Source: Apus apus
Taxonomy: Eukaryota; Chordata; Aves; Apodiformes; Apodidae
DNA: 64,000 bases
Assembly: GCF_020740795.1 (NCBI RefSeq)
Contig: NC_067312.1
Coordinates: 64,438,905 to 64,502,904 of the forward strand
Direction: 5' to 3'
How positions within the stretch are numbered: position 1 is the stretch's first letter; every line of letters starts with the position of its first letter. Below are positions 1-15,800 of the stretch, piece after piece. A program made the position numbers and the translations under genes. The notes below the pieces were generated by a model. That model made no database searches and was not told where the DNA came from. It saw only the letters and a list, made by a program, of their open reading frames with translations.

Positions 1-1012
1 GACAAAGCGTTTCTCAAGCAACAAGCAGCCCAACTACAGTAGTTAGACAATGAAATCTGGGAAGTCTTAGACAGTCTGATTCTTAGGATGGTATCCAATT
101 ATCTTGATCAGAGCACCACATATAAATAGATCACTGGAGGATGTCAAATCTAACCTTTGCAGAGAAAATGCTAGAAATATCCAAGCCTAAGTCATGGAAC
201 TGCTTCAGATTTATTAATCCACAGGACAGTCAAACTGGAAGAGAAGTACTACCTACACCAGTTTGCAAAAACAAGAATGAACCATCAACCCTGATCAGCA
301 GCTTGAGATGTAAAAACCATAAAAGGACGCTTCCCTTACTACCATGAGTAGCAAAATGGCTAGACGACCAGTTTGTCTTTGGTTACAAAAATACCACTTC
401 AAAAGAGTTTCCAAAGCTCACTTTGCTCAAAGCTAGCCAGCTCACACAGGTAATTAGTTGTCTTTGTGCTGACCACATACCTCTGAAAGCTCCTCTCTTT
501 TTCACATGCTTCAAATTCCTCACAAAAAGCAGTTCTTCTTCCTACACTCCACATATTTAAATCACTGTGGCTACTGTACTACTAGAACAGCAGCTTAGCA
601 CAACACAGAGAGTCTCTCTCCTTCCAAGCCTTCTAAAGGTAGGATGTAAGACACCAATGAACAGCACAATTTCTGTGGTTTGAGCGCCACAGTTTTTCTG
701 CAAGTTGTTCCACTATAGCTAGTTGACTATAAAAACCCTAAAGTTTTTTTTACATTATAAACAGCAGGGTGGGAAGACAGACTCATGAAAGAAGCTTGTT
801 CAGGGCAAGCAAAGCTTACTTCAGTACTATTCAACAAGTCAGTGGTACTGAACACATCTGTATGTGCACTAACACTTGACACGCTACCCATGAGAGTGAG
901 CCCAAAAACTGCATTAAAAACAAAAAAGACAAGCCCACTGGGACTGCCAAATTATTCCTTTGCTTTCATGTAATGGAGAATGCTTAATGAGAGCATGAAC
1001 AGCATTACTAAC
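1..1012 (-). other. FNTA: FNTA intron 6 (partial), non-coding
   Basis: This is the stretch to the left of the last FNTA exon I can see. The donor of exon 6 lies at its right edge, and I searched it for the next expected FNTA exon without finding it. The rest of the gene (about the last third of the protein) must lie outside the window. No mobile element was recognised. Confidence 0.7.
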
Positions 1013-4488
<3,476 letters not shown>

Positions 4489-4561
4489 CGCTGCCGCCGC
4501 TTCCGCTTCCGCCGGCGCGGGCAGAGCGGCTGCCGGGGCCGCTACCGCCCCCTGGCGCGGA

Positions 4562-4710
4562 GGGCGGGACGGGAGGGAGGGAGCTGCGGGAGCGGCGGGA
4601 GGGAAGGGCGGGAGGTGCGGGAGGGAAGGGCGAGAGGTGCGGGAGGGGAAGGGCGAGAGGTGCTGCGGGAGCTGCGGGAGGGGAGCTGCGGGAGGGGAGC
4701 TGCGGCCCTT
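4562..4710. repeat. G-rich minisatellite in the FNTA promoter
   Basis: Directly upstream of FNTA exon 1 lies a purine-rich array. Three imperfect units of about 25 bases (core AAGGGCGAGAGGTGCGGGAGG) are followed by about three units of about 15 bases (core GAGCTGCGGGAGGGG). G-runs at regular spacing could fold into G-quadruplexes. Confidence 0.8.
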
Positions 4711-5072
4711 CCCGCTGCCGGAGCCGGGGCTGCCCTCCGCCTCCGCGGCTGGTACCAGCTGCTGCGTCCCGAGGAGCTGTAATTTACGGGTCTGCTAATT
4801 AACCGTCAGGGGCGGCGGGAGATTGGCCTTGTCCCGGGCCCGGCTGCCTCTCCAGCCTCTTCTTCCCCTTCCACCCGAGGAAAACCTGCGGAGCCAGCAG
4901 GTGTTTCTCATGCCAGCAGTCGCCCGCTTGCCGTGAGAGCCTGCCCTGACACCGACGCCAGGGTTTGCAGGTGCTGTGAGACCAGCAGCAGGGAACTGGT
5001 GCTGCGGGAACACAGCGGGAAGCAGGCTCTGCGAAGCGGTGGCTCCGCTGCCGCTGCGGTGGGATCGGCAGG

Positions 5073-5748
5073 TGCTCCCTGCTCACCCCTCTCCCTTCCC
5101 AAAAGTGGGAGACGAACAAGAGGGGAGAGAGGCTTACAGATCAGAAGCTAAACACCTTTAATGAAACAATAATGATGAAAAATGTGTACAAATACATATA
5201 AAACTAGTTACCATGCTCCCACCCAATAATGCTCATGTCATCAGCAAAACTGCAGGGCAGGTCCTGGGAAGGTCATGGGCTGGGCTCTTGGACTCAGCAG
5301 AAGATGGGAACTGGATGCAAGAATACACAGTGTTCAGGAATGCGGAAGCAGGATCAAAGACAGAAGAATGGATGGAATCCTCCTAGGGCACTGGCCATCG
5401 ACAAAGACAGCTGGTTCCTTCTGATCCCTCAGATTTAGGACCTGTATGGGATGGAACACTTTGGTCAGTTTTGGTCACCTGTCCAGCCTGCTCCTCCCTA
5501 CAGGAGGGTCACAGGTGTGACCTCTTTCCTCCCTTTTGTTTCTGGAACATAAGATACTCAGCAGAATCAACAGTGGCCTTGGTCCTGCATACCATTCCCC
5601 AGCATTAACTATAAACATCAAGCATTATCAGCCCTACAGGCAGACATCAAATAAAATGCTGTTCATTTCAGCAAGTGCAGTTACTTAGAAGAGACTTAAC
5701 TGAAAAGCAAAATTATTAAAAAAAACCCACCTGGTTCAAACCAGGGCA
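5073..5748 (-). mobile_element. Solo LTR, ERVL-like
   Basis: On the minus strand this block starts TGCCCTGGTTTGAACC and ends in TG/CA-type termini. Its internal layout is like that of the LTR at 32020-32694, including an A/T-rich stretch with a poly(A)-type signal near the 3' part. No internal retroviral sequence adjoins it, so it is probably a solo LTR. The right boundary is firm. The left boundary is estimated by alignment to the other LTR. Confidence 0.6.
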
Positions 5749-5869
5749 GGTGGAAAGTTACAGAGCTGCAAACAGGAGGTCCATGGCATTGCTAGTGTTA
5801 AGGGGCTGAGGTGCTGCAGTCAGGGTGAGCTGTGTTTGCTCCCCTGGGGAAACTGACAAAATGGCACCA

Positions 5870-6896
5870 TTTGAGAGTTGAACTTTCTGACAGAACTATG
5901 AGGGTTGTGATTAGCAGAGCAGAGTTGAGTTGGAGGCCTGTAAGCAGTGGTGTCCCCCAGGGATCAATACTCGGTCTGGTCGTGTTCAACATATTCACCA
6001 ATGACCTGGGTGAGGGGACAGTGTGTCCTCAGCAAGTTTGCTGATGAACTAAACTGGGAGTTGGTGACACTCACAGGTGCTGTGCTGCCATCCAGTGTAA
6101 CCTGGATAGGCTGGAGAATTGGGCAGAGAAGAACTTAATGAGGTTCAACAAGGGCAAGTGTAGGGTCCTGCACCTGGGGAGGGAGAACCCTGTGCACAAA
6201 TACAGGTTAGGGGTGGACCTTCTGAGGAGAAGGATCTGGGAGTCCTGGTAGATGGTAAATTATCCATGAGCCTGCAATGTTCCCTTGTGGCCATCAAGGC
6301 CAGTGGAATCCTGGGTTGCATAAGGAAGAGTGTGGCCAGTAGGTCAAGGAAGTCATTCTCCCCCTCTACTCTGCCCTGGTGAGGCCACATGTGGAATGCT
6401 GTGTCCAGGTCTGGGCTCCCCAGTTCAAGAGAGACAGGGAACTACTCGAGAGAGTCCAGTGGAGAGCAACAAAGATTATTGGGGGATTGGAGAATCTCCT
6501 TTATGAGGAAAGGCTGAGAGAGCTGGGAGTCCTTTGCCTGGAGAAGGCCAAGAAAAGACCTTATTAAAGCCTGTAAGTATCTAAAGGGTGGGTGTAAGGA
6601 GGATGGAGCCAGACTCTTCAGTAGTTCCCAGTGACAGGACAAGGGGCAACAGGCACAAGCTGGAACATGGAAAGTTCCATTTAAATATGAGGAAAAACTT
6701 CTTTATGGTGAGGGTGACAGAGCCTTGGGACAGGCTACCCAGGGAGGTTGTGGAGTCTCCTTTTCTGGAGATATTCAAGACCTGCCTGGATGCAGTCCTG
6801 AGTAATGTGCTCTAGGGGATCCTGCTTTAGCAGGGGAGTTGGGCTGGATGATCTCTAGTGGTCCCTTCCAACTCTGTCAATTCCGTGATTCCGTGA
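5870..6896 (+). mobile_element. CR1 LINE, 3' part, decayed
   Basis: The stretch encodes the C-terminal half of a CR1 reverse transcriptase in several broken frames. Visible pieces are [21 protein letters not shown] (the region just before the YADD-type motif) and [18 protein letters not shown]. It ends in the usual CR1 3' sequence and two copies of a short tail repeat (ATTCCGTG). Stops and frameshifts show that it is old. The 5' truncation is typical of CR1. Confidence 0.88.
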
Positions 6897-7237
6897 CAGA
6901 GCAAGACTGCAGAATCTGGTCTCTGTAAAGGGTGGAAGTAGAGGAGACTTTGAAACAGCCACTTGTAACCAGTGGGTGAAACTGAAAAAGATCCTCTAAT
7001 TGGGCAGGAGATTCTCTAAAGTGATGTTGGTCAGTAGGACAATGTAGCTGAGATGAAGATAGTCATTAGGAGAAGCAGCTGACCCAGTGTTACAGATTTG
7101 TAACCTGGGGCATGCTGAGATGCTTCAGAGAGAGGAGTGTTAAAGACAGGCAAAGCATAGTTGTAGTATGGGCTGTGCAGTCATCTGCATCTGTGCTGTG
7201 TGTTCAGGGAGGTGGGAAATAATTTGATGTGTGGTGC

Positions 7238-7988
7238 TGTCACGATCTGATAATCAGATACCTGGAGATTCTTTGTGATCCCACCAGAGCAAAACAAAGA
7301 TAATAAAATATCAGGTGCACAAACAGGCTTTTATTTAGGTACAGATCAGCTGGTAAAACATATAACTACATATTTATCATAAGCTTATAACAGATGTGAT
7401 AACTAAACCTAAACTACAAAGGAGAAAGATCAGGAAAGGAAATAAAGAGTTAAAGGAAAGTCACCACCCAGAGCTCCAGAAGGAGGTGGTGGTTCAGTCC
7501 TAGGAGGTGTCTTGAGACTGGCACTCTTTTAGACGGTTAATTCCTGGGATATGCCACGGTGGTCACACAATCACTGTTCCACATGTGTACCAAAAATTAT
7601 TTATCACCTCGTGCATTCCTTTGGTCCAATTATTTGAATAGACCTTAAGTCTTTTCTGCCAAGTTGGTGATTTACATGAAAACACTCTCTCAGACTCTTA
7701 ATTAATTCAAGGCCTGGTTATCACCTGATGTCCTTGCTCAGTGTCAGCTGTGGTACCACTTGTGTGCCCCTTTAGTCTGCAATCTTAGCACATCCCACAC
7801 CAAACTCTCCTGTGGCACTTGATACATCTCAAGGGGGTCTTTGCCGTTGGTGGGTTGCCCAGACATCTCTGTTAAACCCTGCTCATCTCTCGGATGTCTC
7901 AGACGAATACCAGACACCATAAGTGTCTGAATACATTATTTATCTCTTGGATTGCTTGAGACAAGCACAACACATCCTGAATATCACA
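7238..7988 (-). mobile_element. Probable LTR of an endogenous retrovirus
   Basis: The block is bounded by TGTCAC at the left and ATCACA at the right. On the minus strand it carries an AATAAA signal followed by about 100 bases to the end, the layout of U3-R-U5. No gag or pol lies beside it, and I could not identify a convincing target-site duplication. The family is not certain. Confidence 0.45.
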
Positions 7989-10189
7989 GGTTGAAAGAGT
8001 TAAAGTCTAATTCTGAGCTGCTCCAGTTGAAAGGCCTGTAGCTGTGTCATGTGTTTTACAATGATTTTACAGCAAGAAGAATAGTGCCAGAGCATCAAGG
8101 AGGAAGTATAAATGCATGGCTGAAAATTGAAACACAAGATCCAGGACAAGGAAGACTCTGATCCTCTATTTCTGCTGTCCCTCAGCAGCTTTATCTGCTT
8201 TGGGAAGTCACTTGACCTCTGTGCTTTCCTTGTCTCTCTGCCTTTTTTCTGCTCTGTTTTAATGGTGCACTTGGGGACTTCACTTTTTTCTGCCTGGATG
8301 TTCATACAGAGGCTTTTGGGGGTGCCTAGTTTGGTAGGTGCCCCTGGGTATTACAGTAATACAGACTATAGTAATATAATGAAGGGGAAAAAAAGGAGCA
8401 ATCAGCTGAAAGTTTGCTTTGGTCTGAAGGACAATGAATAGAACAGAAAGGAAATGGAGGAAGACACCTAGAGACAGAAGGCATATCTAGCTGTGCTTAA
8501 GTGAAGGAAAATAAGTTATAAAATGAAAAAACATTCTTTAAAAGAGAGACAGAAGCAAGATGGGCCTAAAAAGAATCAAGATATGTTGAAAATTATAAAC
8601 AGATAAGAGGAAATGTCTGCATATGAGTGAGAGAAACCTCAAAAGGCAGTAAATCCTGTTTTATAAGACAGAGTAGAAAGACAAGACACTGCTTCTGACC
8701 TGTGGAGGGGAAGTTTGCACTGTGAGCTCATTAGATACCAACAGCTCTCCATAGGCAAGGAGCACTTGAGACACAGAACTCTAAGAAGTATGGTTTATTA
8801 GCTCTGCTGTTTCAACAACTATTTCGGTTTTTCGGTCCTTATTCCTCAAGAACCAACATGAAATGACCTGCCATTGCTATTGTTTATGCTGCATCGTCTT
8901 TAGCAGCTGTTTAACATGGATGGCAGACGAACCAGATCGTGCAATAGGAGCCTATTTCCTGAGCGTGGCATAGCAGCACAAGAAATGACAGCGAGCGTCT
9001 CTGACGCCAGCCACTGGATGGAGCTGGTCCAAGAAAGAGTATCTTGCTGATAGCACTGGGAGGATGGCAGGCAGGATAGCTATCCGGTGCCCTCAGGACT
9101 AGTTCTGCGTTTTCGGTCTCAGCCTGTGGGTTGCTGGAGTCTATGGACTGCTTCTGAGGGCTTAAGGGATAGTAAGTGAGAAAAGCAAGCCTGTTGCAGG
9201 AAGCTGTTACAAGCCAAGTTGTGTGCTCATGAGAGCAACTTAGGATCTACTGACTGAGGAAGCTTAAAAGCTCTAAGAGTTTTAAAATTATGGACCAGAG
9301 CAAAATCCCGTGGAATCACAGCAAATCCCTCTAAAACTGTATAAGGCTTCTGATTGTCTCCAACCACTCAGTTTAACCTGCTGAACTACACACTCTTCGT
9401 GCTGTGCTAGCTTCAGTGCTTTCAGCCTCAGGGCACTCTGGAAGCCTTAACCAGGCCTGCAAAAGCCAGAGTTTGCCTTAGCATGGATCTGCTTTACAAA
9501 GTAATACTTAGAGGTTCTTGCTGCATGGCTTCTGGCTCAGTGTACATCGTTGCATTACCTATAGACACGCATCACAGAGAATATTAGCACACACCACCTG
9601 AAGCTTCTACTTAAAAATACAACCCCCTCAGCTAGGCAGGACCTTTGGGAAGAAGCAACAAAGAGGAGAGCTGTGATGGAGCTCTAAACAAAGAGTGGAC
9701 ATAAATGTCATGTCGCAGAGGGCTGGACTCAGGTTGGCTGATGGGTACCCTGTTAGCTTCTTGGGAAGGCTGCAGGCTTAGCCCACCACAGAGCTAGGAG
9801 ATGAGTGGTGTGCATAACATTTGCGTGATTTATTTCATTCATGCACTTCAATTAAAGCACATCAGGTGCTCCCTCTGCTGCCTTTGGGATTCATTCTCCT
9901 TCCGCTCTCCCCTCTAGCATCTCCCTTGCCTGCCATGCCTGGGTGAGATGGAGGAGACATGGTGCTTTCCACTGTTTGTGCATAAATACAAGTACATTTG
10001 AAGAGATGTGAAGGTATTAGATGTCTCTATGTTAATACAGAGCTGTATGTATGACACAGACATGCTAGAAATACAAACATGCATGGTTCATGTGCCTATA
10101 TTGGTTGGATACATACAAGCTCTGCCCTGAGCCAGCAAGAACCAGCTTTTCGTAGCAAGTACCTTTCCCTACAAATAGCAAATGCCAAA
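7989..10189. other. Intergenic, nothing recognised
   Basis: This is the interval between the LTR block and the FUT10 CpG island. Reading frames are short and resemble nothing I know. No tandem repeat of note was seen. Confidence 0.5.
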
Positions 10190-11020
10190 AACTGCGTAAA
10201 GAGGGGGCCCCGTCTCCGGAAACTCCAGACTGGCAGACCGGACGGTTTCCCGAGGGCTCGGCAGGGCCCCGGGACGCCCCTTCTGCAGCATCCGTGACGC
10301 GCTGCATCTTTTCCTGCAGCCCTCCGGCTGGAGGCAGGCAGTGTGAAGTCCTCCTCAGCCTACCAGCGGCTAAAACATCGGCGCTGTTGTAAAAAAAAAC
10401 AAAAAAACAAAAAACAAAACAAACAACCCTAAAAAGCGCAATTATTCTGACAGCTGCAGAAACCGGTGACGGGGGCAGATTTATTCTGGGGGGTGTGGGG
10501 GGGTGTGAGGTCCTGTAGCGTGGGAGTTGCAGGCAGAAGCACTCAGGCGGGACGGAGGGGGTGGCATGCGGGGGGATAAGTCCCCTCGTCTCCTCCTCAG
10601 GGCCTTGGAGACCCCGAAAAGAGCCGCCCCGGGGCGGGCAGAGGGATGGGCTGAGCCGCCCGCCCGGCGCTCGCCCCCGCCTTCCTCTGCGCACCCAGTA
10701 GGGGCACAAACTGAAAGTAAAAAATAAAAAAAAAAAAGAAAGAACAAACGGCCCCAAAGCCCCTCAGACCCACCAAGAGGCGGCAGTGAGGCGGGAGCCA
10801 CTTTCTCGGGGTAAGTACAGCGGCGGGACTCCGGCGGGAGGATGCCCGGCCCACGGGCGAGGAGCTGCAGCCCCGGCCGGGGCGGCCAGACGGGCTGAGC
10901 GTCGGGGAGGGAAGGGGCGGTGTTGGGGTGGCAGGCAGAGCCCCCGGGTTGGGATGCTGAGCCCGGGGAAATGCAGCGAGACGGGGCTGGGAGGAGGGGC
11001 GGCGTGGAGAGGTGGGTAGG
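10190..11020 (+). promoter_or_regulatory. FUT10: FUT10 CpG-island promoter and probable untranslated first exon
   Basis: A GC- and CpG-rich block lies 1.8 kb upstream of the first FUT10 coding exon. A strong donor (CGGG|GTAAGTAC, intron starting at 10811) suggests an untranslated exon ending at 10810. It would be spliced to an acceptor (CTGGCAG) ending at 12791, six bases before the ATG. The A-rich strings at 10390-10430 and 10718-10745 are simple repeats. The long open frames on both strands here are composition artefacts. Confidence 0.6.
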
Positions 11021-12797
11021 AAGTTTGGAAGGAGTTGCAAGGGAGCTGCTGCTCCCGCAGCGTAGCCTGGGTTGGCGATTTATCCTGCTTCCCTCAAAGT
11101 GTTCGTGGCCTCCTGTCGGCCTGACCAAGGTGGGAAGACCCTCCAGGCCCACCTTTGCCGGCGGAGTTGGGACAGGACACCTAAAAGTGGGACGATTACT
11201 GCTCTTCGCGGGAGTAAGGAGGCATGCCGTGGGTAATCGAAGTCTGCCTTTTTGCCATTCGCAGGGCAAAATTAAAGATACTGTCCTGCTCTTGGGGGTG
11301 CCTCGAGTAGGTTTTCACCAACACGGCTGTGGGCAGAATCCAGCTCCTTTCCCTCTTGGTGCCCCATTTTGGCGATACTGCAGGAGGCACAGAAGATGCA
11401 GAGGCTTTATAAAAGGATCCGCCTGATCTGGGGAAGTGCTCCACTGGCAGCCGTGCAGTTTTATGCCCACACAAAACCTTCAGAAGCAGCTGTCCCTTGC
11501 AGAGCAGAACTCAAACAACATGGTTTTGTGTGAGGTTTTACTGAAGAGGCTTTTCTGGTGGTTGTTGGGAAGGAATGAACTCATGTTGCAGTGGAAGCAG
11601 AAACAGGATAATTCTGTCTCTAGCTGCCAGCACCACTACGTGAGGCAGCAGACCTGGGATCCATCCCTCTTTGTCAAGTTTTTGGAGCCTTATGACTGGT
11701 ACTAAGATGCGGGGAAAGCTGACAAGTGCAAGCACATGGAGACAATGTAATCACATAGATCTTCTTTTTATAGGAAGCCAGCCTAAATACAGGAGGTGCA
11801 TCTTTGAGGGAGCTGCGTTCTAAAATAGCAATTTATTAAACATTTTTGGGTGTGCTTTTCTGCTTTTTGAGCTTTCAGAATACCTGTCTTTTCAAACTTT
11901 CCTTCTGTATGTTGAGAAATAAAACCTTATCTTTCTCCCATCTTTTTAAATACTACTTTTTTAAGATGAAGCTGGAATTTGCACCTTTTGTCAGGAGTTG
12001 GGATTTTCACATGATAACATTCAGCATGCAGCAAAACAGGAGGGCACTGTGAAAGCTGAAAAAAGCATTAGGGAAGGCAAAGAGTTATTTGAGGAGAGGC
12101 ATACCAGCACAGATGAAGATTACAGGGGAAGGGAAATATATTAAATTTAAATGTTTTTTGGTGTGGACAGAGTTTGTGTGTGTGCTATATGATTACTTTC
12201 TCCATACATTCAGCTAGATATGCTGGTGAACACAAGGCCCAGAAGACTGCAGTGTATTAAGTCCCAAGGCCCAGCTAGTTGTGTGCCTCCACCTGGAGCA
12301 TTTCCAGGGCTTGCCTCGGGAAGGAAAGTCTTTCCTTGCTGTTTGTAAGTCTATTGAAAAGCAGCACAGTTTGCCACTTGAAACTCAGAAAAACAGCTGC
12401 CCTTCCTGCACAGGACAGCCAGGCCCATCATTGTCTCTGTGCTGACTGCAAGTTTGACAGCATGTGTGATCCTGCTCAGAGAGGATGCCAAGTGCAGGAT
12501 GACCAGAGGGAGAGTAGATGCCTGGGGCTGTACAAGAGAGTGTTTTTTATGCAGGCAACTTATAGGATACCTGGCTCAAAATGTGGCTCTGGCACCTACA
12601 GAAAGCTATTGGTAAACATCAGGTTAATCACTGAGCTTGAGGAGTGCTCTTTCTTGATGCTCTACCCATTTTCAGCAGCCATCTCAAGAAGAGTAAGGAT
12701 GGAGTGGGAAAGCCCTGCAGCAAAGGCTGAAGACTTCAGACGAGCCTGCCTTCCTGATGCCTACCTCTAAGTGCCCTGGCAGACCTGGCAGAACAGC

Positions 12798-12875
12798 ATG
12801 ATTAGGATGCGGAGGAAGAAACTGTGGGCATCTTGCTTCTGCTTTGCAGCTGCCTTTTTCCTTGTGACAATCCAG
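12798..12875 (+). CDS. FUT10: FUT10 coding exon 1 (membrane anchor)
   Basis: This exon encodes 26 codons: a basic MIRMRRKK start and then a hydrophobic stretch, the signal anchor. It ends at VTIQ with donor GTACAG in phase 0. It is the first ATG after the acceptor at 12791 and matches the start of vertebrate FUT10. Confidence 0.88.
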
Positions 12876-15800
12876 GTACAGGGCAAGGGGGGAAGATATG
12901 TGTGAGATCGCTCTCAAAGTATGACACAATTCTGGCAGATGAGGGAGAGCATTAAAGACAGATGTTTTTCCTACAAGTCTGTGCTTTAACAAGATAGTTT
13001 AAAGAAACTCTGTTAGCAGCATTGGCTTTGTGGTAATAACTGATTCCAGAAGTGGCATTACACAGAGAGCACCTTCCTTGTAGAGCTTCTTGGTTCCTGG
13101 AGGAGTTTCTCAGCAGTGGTGTACTGTGCCATGCTGTGTTGTGTTGTCTCCATCCAGTAGTGCCTCCCCTGTACCTGTGTTTGAACTCATGAGGCAGGGA
13201 GGCAAGTTTGGTCCCATTTCATACTAATGTGACGGACACACAGAAGAAATCTGAGCACATCACTTATTGGTGATGGAAATCTGGCCATCAGTCCTGACTC
13301 AAAGGCCATTCCTAGTGTTGGGACATACAGGAGCTGGTCAGTAAAGAAATGTATGAGATAAAAATACATGTGGAGGTATATTATTTGGTAGCTGGTGCAG
13401 GTTACCTTAGATTTTTTTTTTAGGAGAGAACAACTTTTGATAAATTGACTCAGCCTTGGCTGGCCATCATGAGACTGCAGGAGACTTCTGTCATGAGAGG
13501 GCCAGCATCTGCCCCAGAGATGTCTTTCAGCTTGGGCTGTGCTCTGAATTGAGGCTCTGGTTTGGACCAGTACCTCTGGTAACTCCCATTGGAGGCACCT
13601 GTCACAGGTTAGCTGCCTCTGCCAAATAGGAGCTGTTTCTTGGGGGCAGTCACTGACACTCAACAGCCACTTTCAGTTCTGTTCCTCTGAACAGGCATCC
13701 AGAGGTGATATGGCTGCCCTAGCATACAGGCAATGCTAGCAAGTCTTAAGGACCTTTATTGGGAGGGTTTGTGACTCTGCTGCACCTCCATGGGTAAGCA
13801 GGTTTGAAGCTGGCTAGAACTTCCCTGTGCCTCACTGGGATTTTTGTCTGGCAGTGTTCACTGAACTGTGAAACTCAGTGACCTGGTGCTGGGACTGCTG
13901 TAGCTGTTGATAGAGTTGGGGTGTATCAACCCTCAGAAGTTCAGAGAGAGCTATGAGAAGTTCTCTACAGAGACTCCTCAACTTCTGCCAGGGGAAAATT
14001 TGGGAGCAGAGAAGAAGCATGTTCCTGGAGAAACCTGGACATAAGGTAGTTATAAACTTATTTTGATTATAATTGCTGCAGTTATGTCTTGTCAAACTAT
14101 TAGACGTATGAATCTTTTCCCCAGCTGGTATCTTGTCCACTCACAAATGCGGGAGTGTTTTCTGTGTATTTCTGTACAGCTGCATTTTGCACAGCCTCCT
14201 GTGTGTGTGCTGTCCTAGAAAAGCCTTTTTAGTCTGGCCACAGTCTGTATTTTGCTACACAGAGAGAGTAAATGATACAACAAACAGCAAAACGAACATG
14301 TGCCATGAAGATGTGAGGGAAGATAAATGTTTTGAAACAACTTAATATAAACAACACTCTTCTGCTTTCCAATATCCTCCTTCAGAGCCATCTGACAAGC
14401 AAAAGTGCTGCGGCCAAAGCTTTCTGGTGGGTTTGAGTTCCCCTATCATTCTTGCTGCTGTTCCTGGGGTGGCGTTATGCACTGGCTGTGAAGGTGGATG
14501 CACAAAAAACAGTTTGCATAGCAACAGGAAGGTCTTTTTCTTATTAGAGGCAAGAGCAGGAGCTGTGTATCCTGTGGCAGTACCTGCTGGTACTGTTTCT
14601 GTCCCTTTGCTCAACAGGATTCTCTGCCCTAGGACATTCATGGCAGGTACTACCTGTAGAAAGGAGTGGTAGCTTCATGGGCACTAAATATCCCCCAGAT
14701 TTTCTGAGTACTTCTGTCTCATGGCTGATGGTTAGAGGTGTTTCCTATGTTCTATGAGTGGAGATTTTGTAAGGTTTCCTCATAGGGTTTCAGCTGTGCA
14801 AGTGATGGTCTATACTAGTAGGTCTTTCATGTCTACACATACAGATAGGATTTTCTCCTGTAACTAGTTATGAAGTTGTAGTTACGTTGTCTTTAAGACC
14901 TGTCTGCACCTGGTTTATTCAGTCAGTGTTTTAAAAATTAATAGGAGTGAGTACGGATGACCAACATGGAGACATTAAAACCTTATGAGGTTTTTTTCAG
15001 TTGATTTCCAGGAGAAACCTGGCTGTTCTCTGCTTTGTGCTTTTTCCAGGGAAAAAGGAGAAGTTGTGTTGTTAAATCATAACACGAAGTGGCCACATCT
15101 CACTACAGAAATGTACTTCCTCCTCCTTGCAAATTAATTCTAAAGTTTTTGCTGTTCTGACATAAGATCACCTGGATGATGGCTGCAGTCAGTGAAATGC
15201 ATGCACTTTGATTGACAGAAACTTTCACATGCAGACTTAGTTAATGCTTGATGCTTGAACTCTGATTTGTCAAGCAGATGCCCTGGCTAATGATGGTGAT
15301 GTGCTGTGATATGTATGTTTATTTCCCTGAAGGTTATCACTGAACTGGTCAATTCAGAGGAGAAGGTGGAGGTAAACTCCAGTTTACGCAGTGGCCCATT
15401 AAAGCCTGTGGAGAGACACCCTTTTCGGTTTAAGAAGCAGCTTCACATCAGATTGAAGACAGAGTCTGATGTAAATCACTACCCCATCCTGCTGTGGTGG
15501 TCTCCCCTGACTGGAGAGACAGGGAGATTGGGTCAGTGCAGAGGGGATGTTTGCTTCTTTACTGTCAACAAGACCTACCAGCACAATGAGATGACAAGAG
15601 CATTTCTGTTTTACGGTAAGAATTTATTTATTTTTGAAGCAGTAACTTTTTCTCCTGCCCAGTTATTTTCCTTTAGAGGTTAAATATTCTAGGTTGCAGT
15701 CACTGAGCTCAAGAAACTTGAGCAGTTAATTGTGCTGAACTTTTCCTGGTGCTGTATACCATCACCAGAGATCCAGAGAGGCATGTTCTCTGAAAAAGTA

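Noticed and set aside
10481..11269. Minus-strand frames of up to 262 codons in the FUT10 CpG island
   Set aside because: These are composition artefacts (Pro/Arg/Ser rich) with no known motif.
12279..12770. Plus-strand frame of 163 codons just before FUT10 coding exon 1
   Set aside because: It has no similarity that I know and no frame connection to FUT10, whose start is well supported at 12798.
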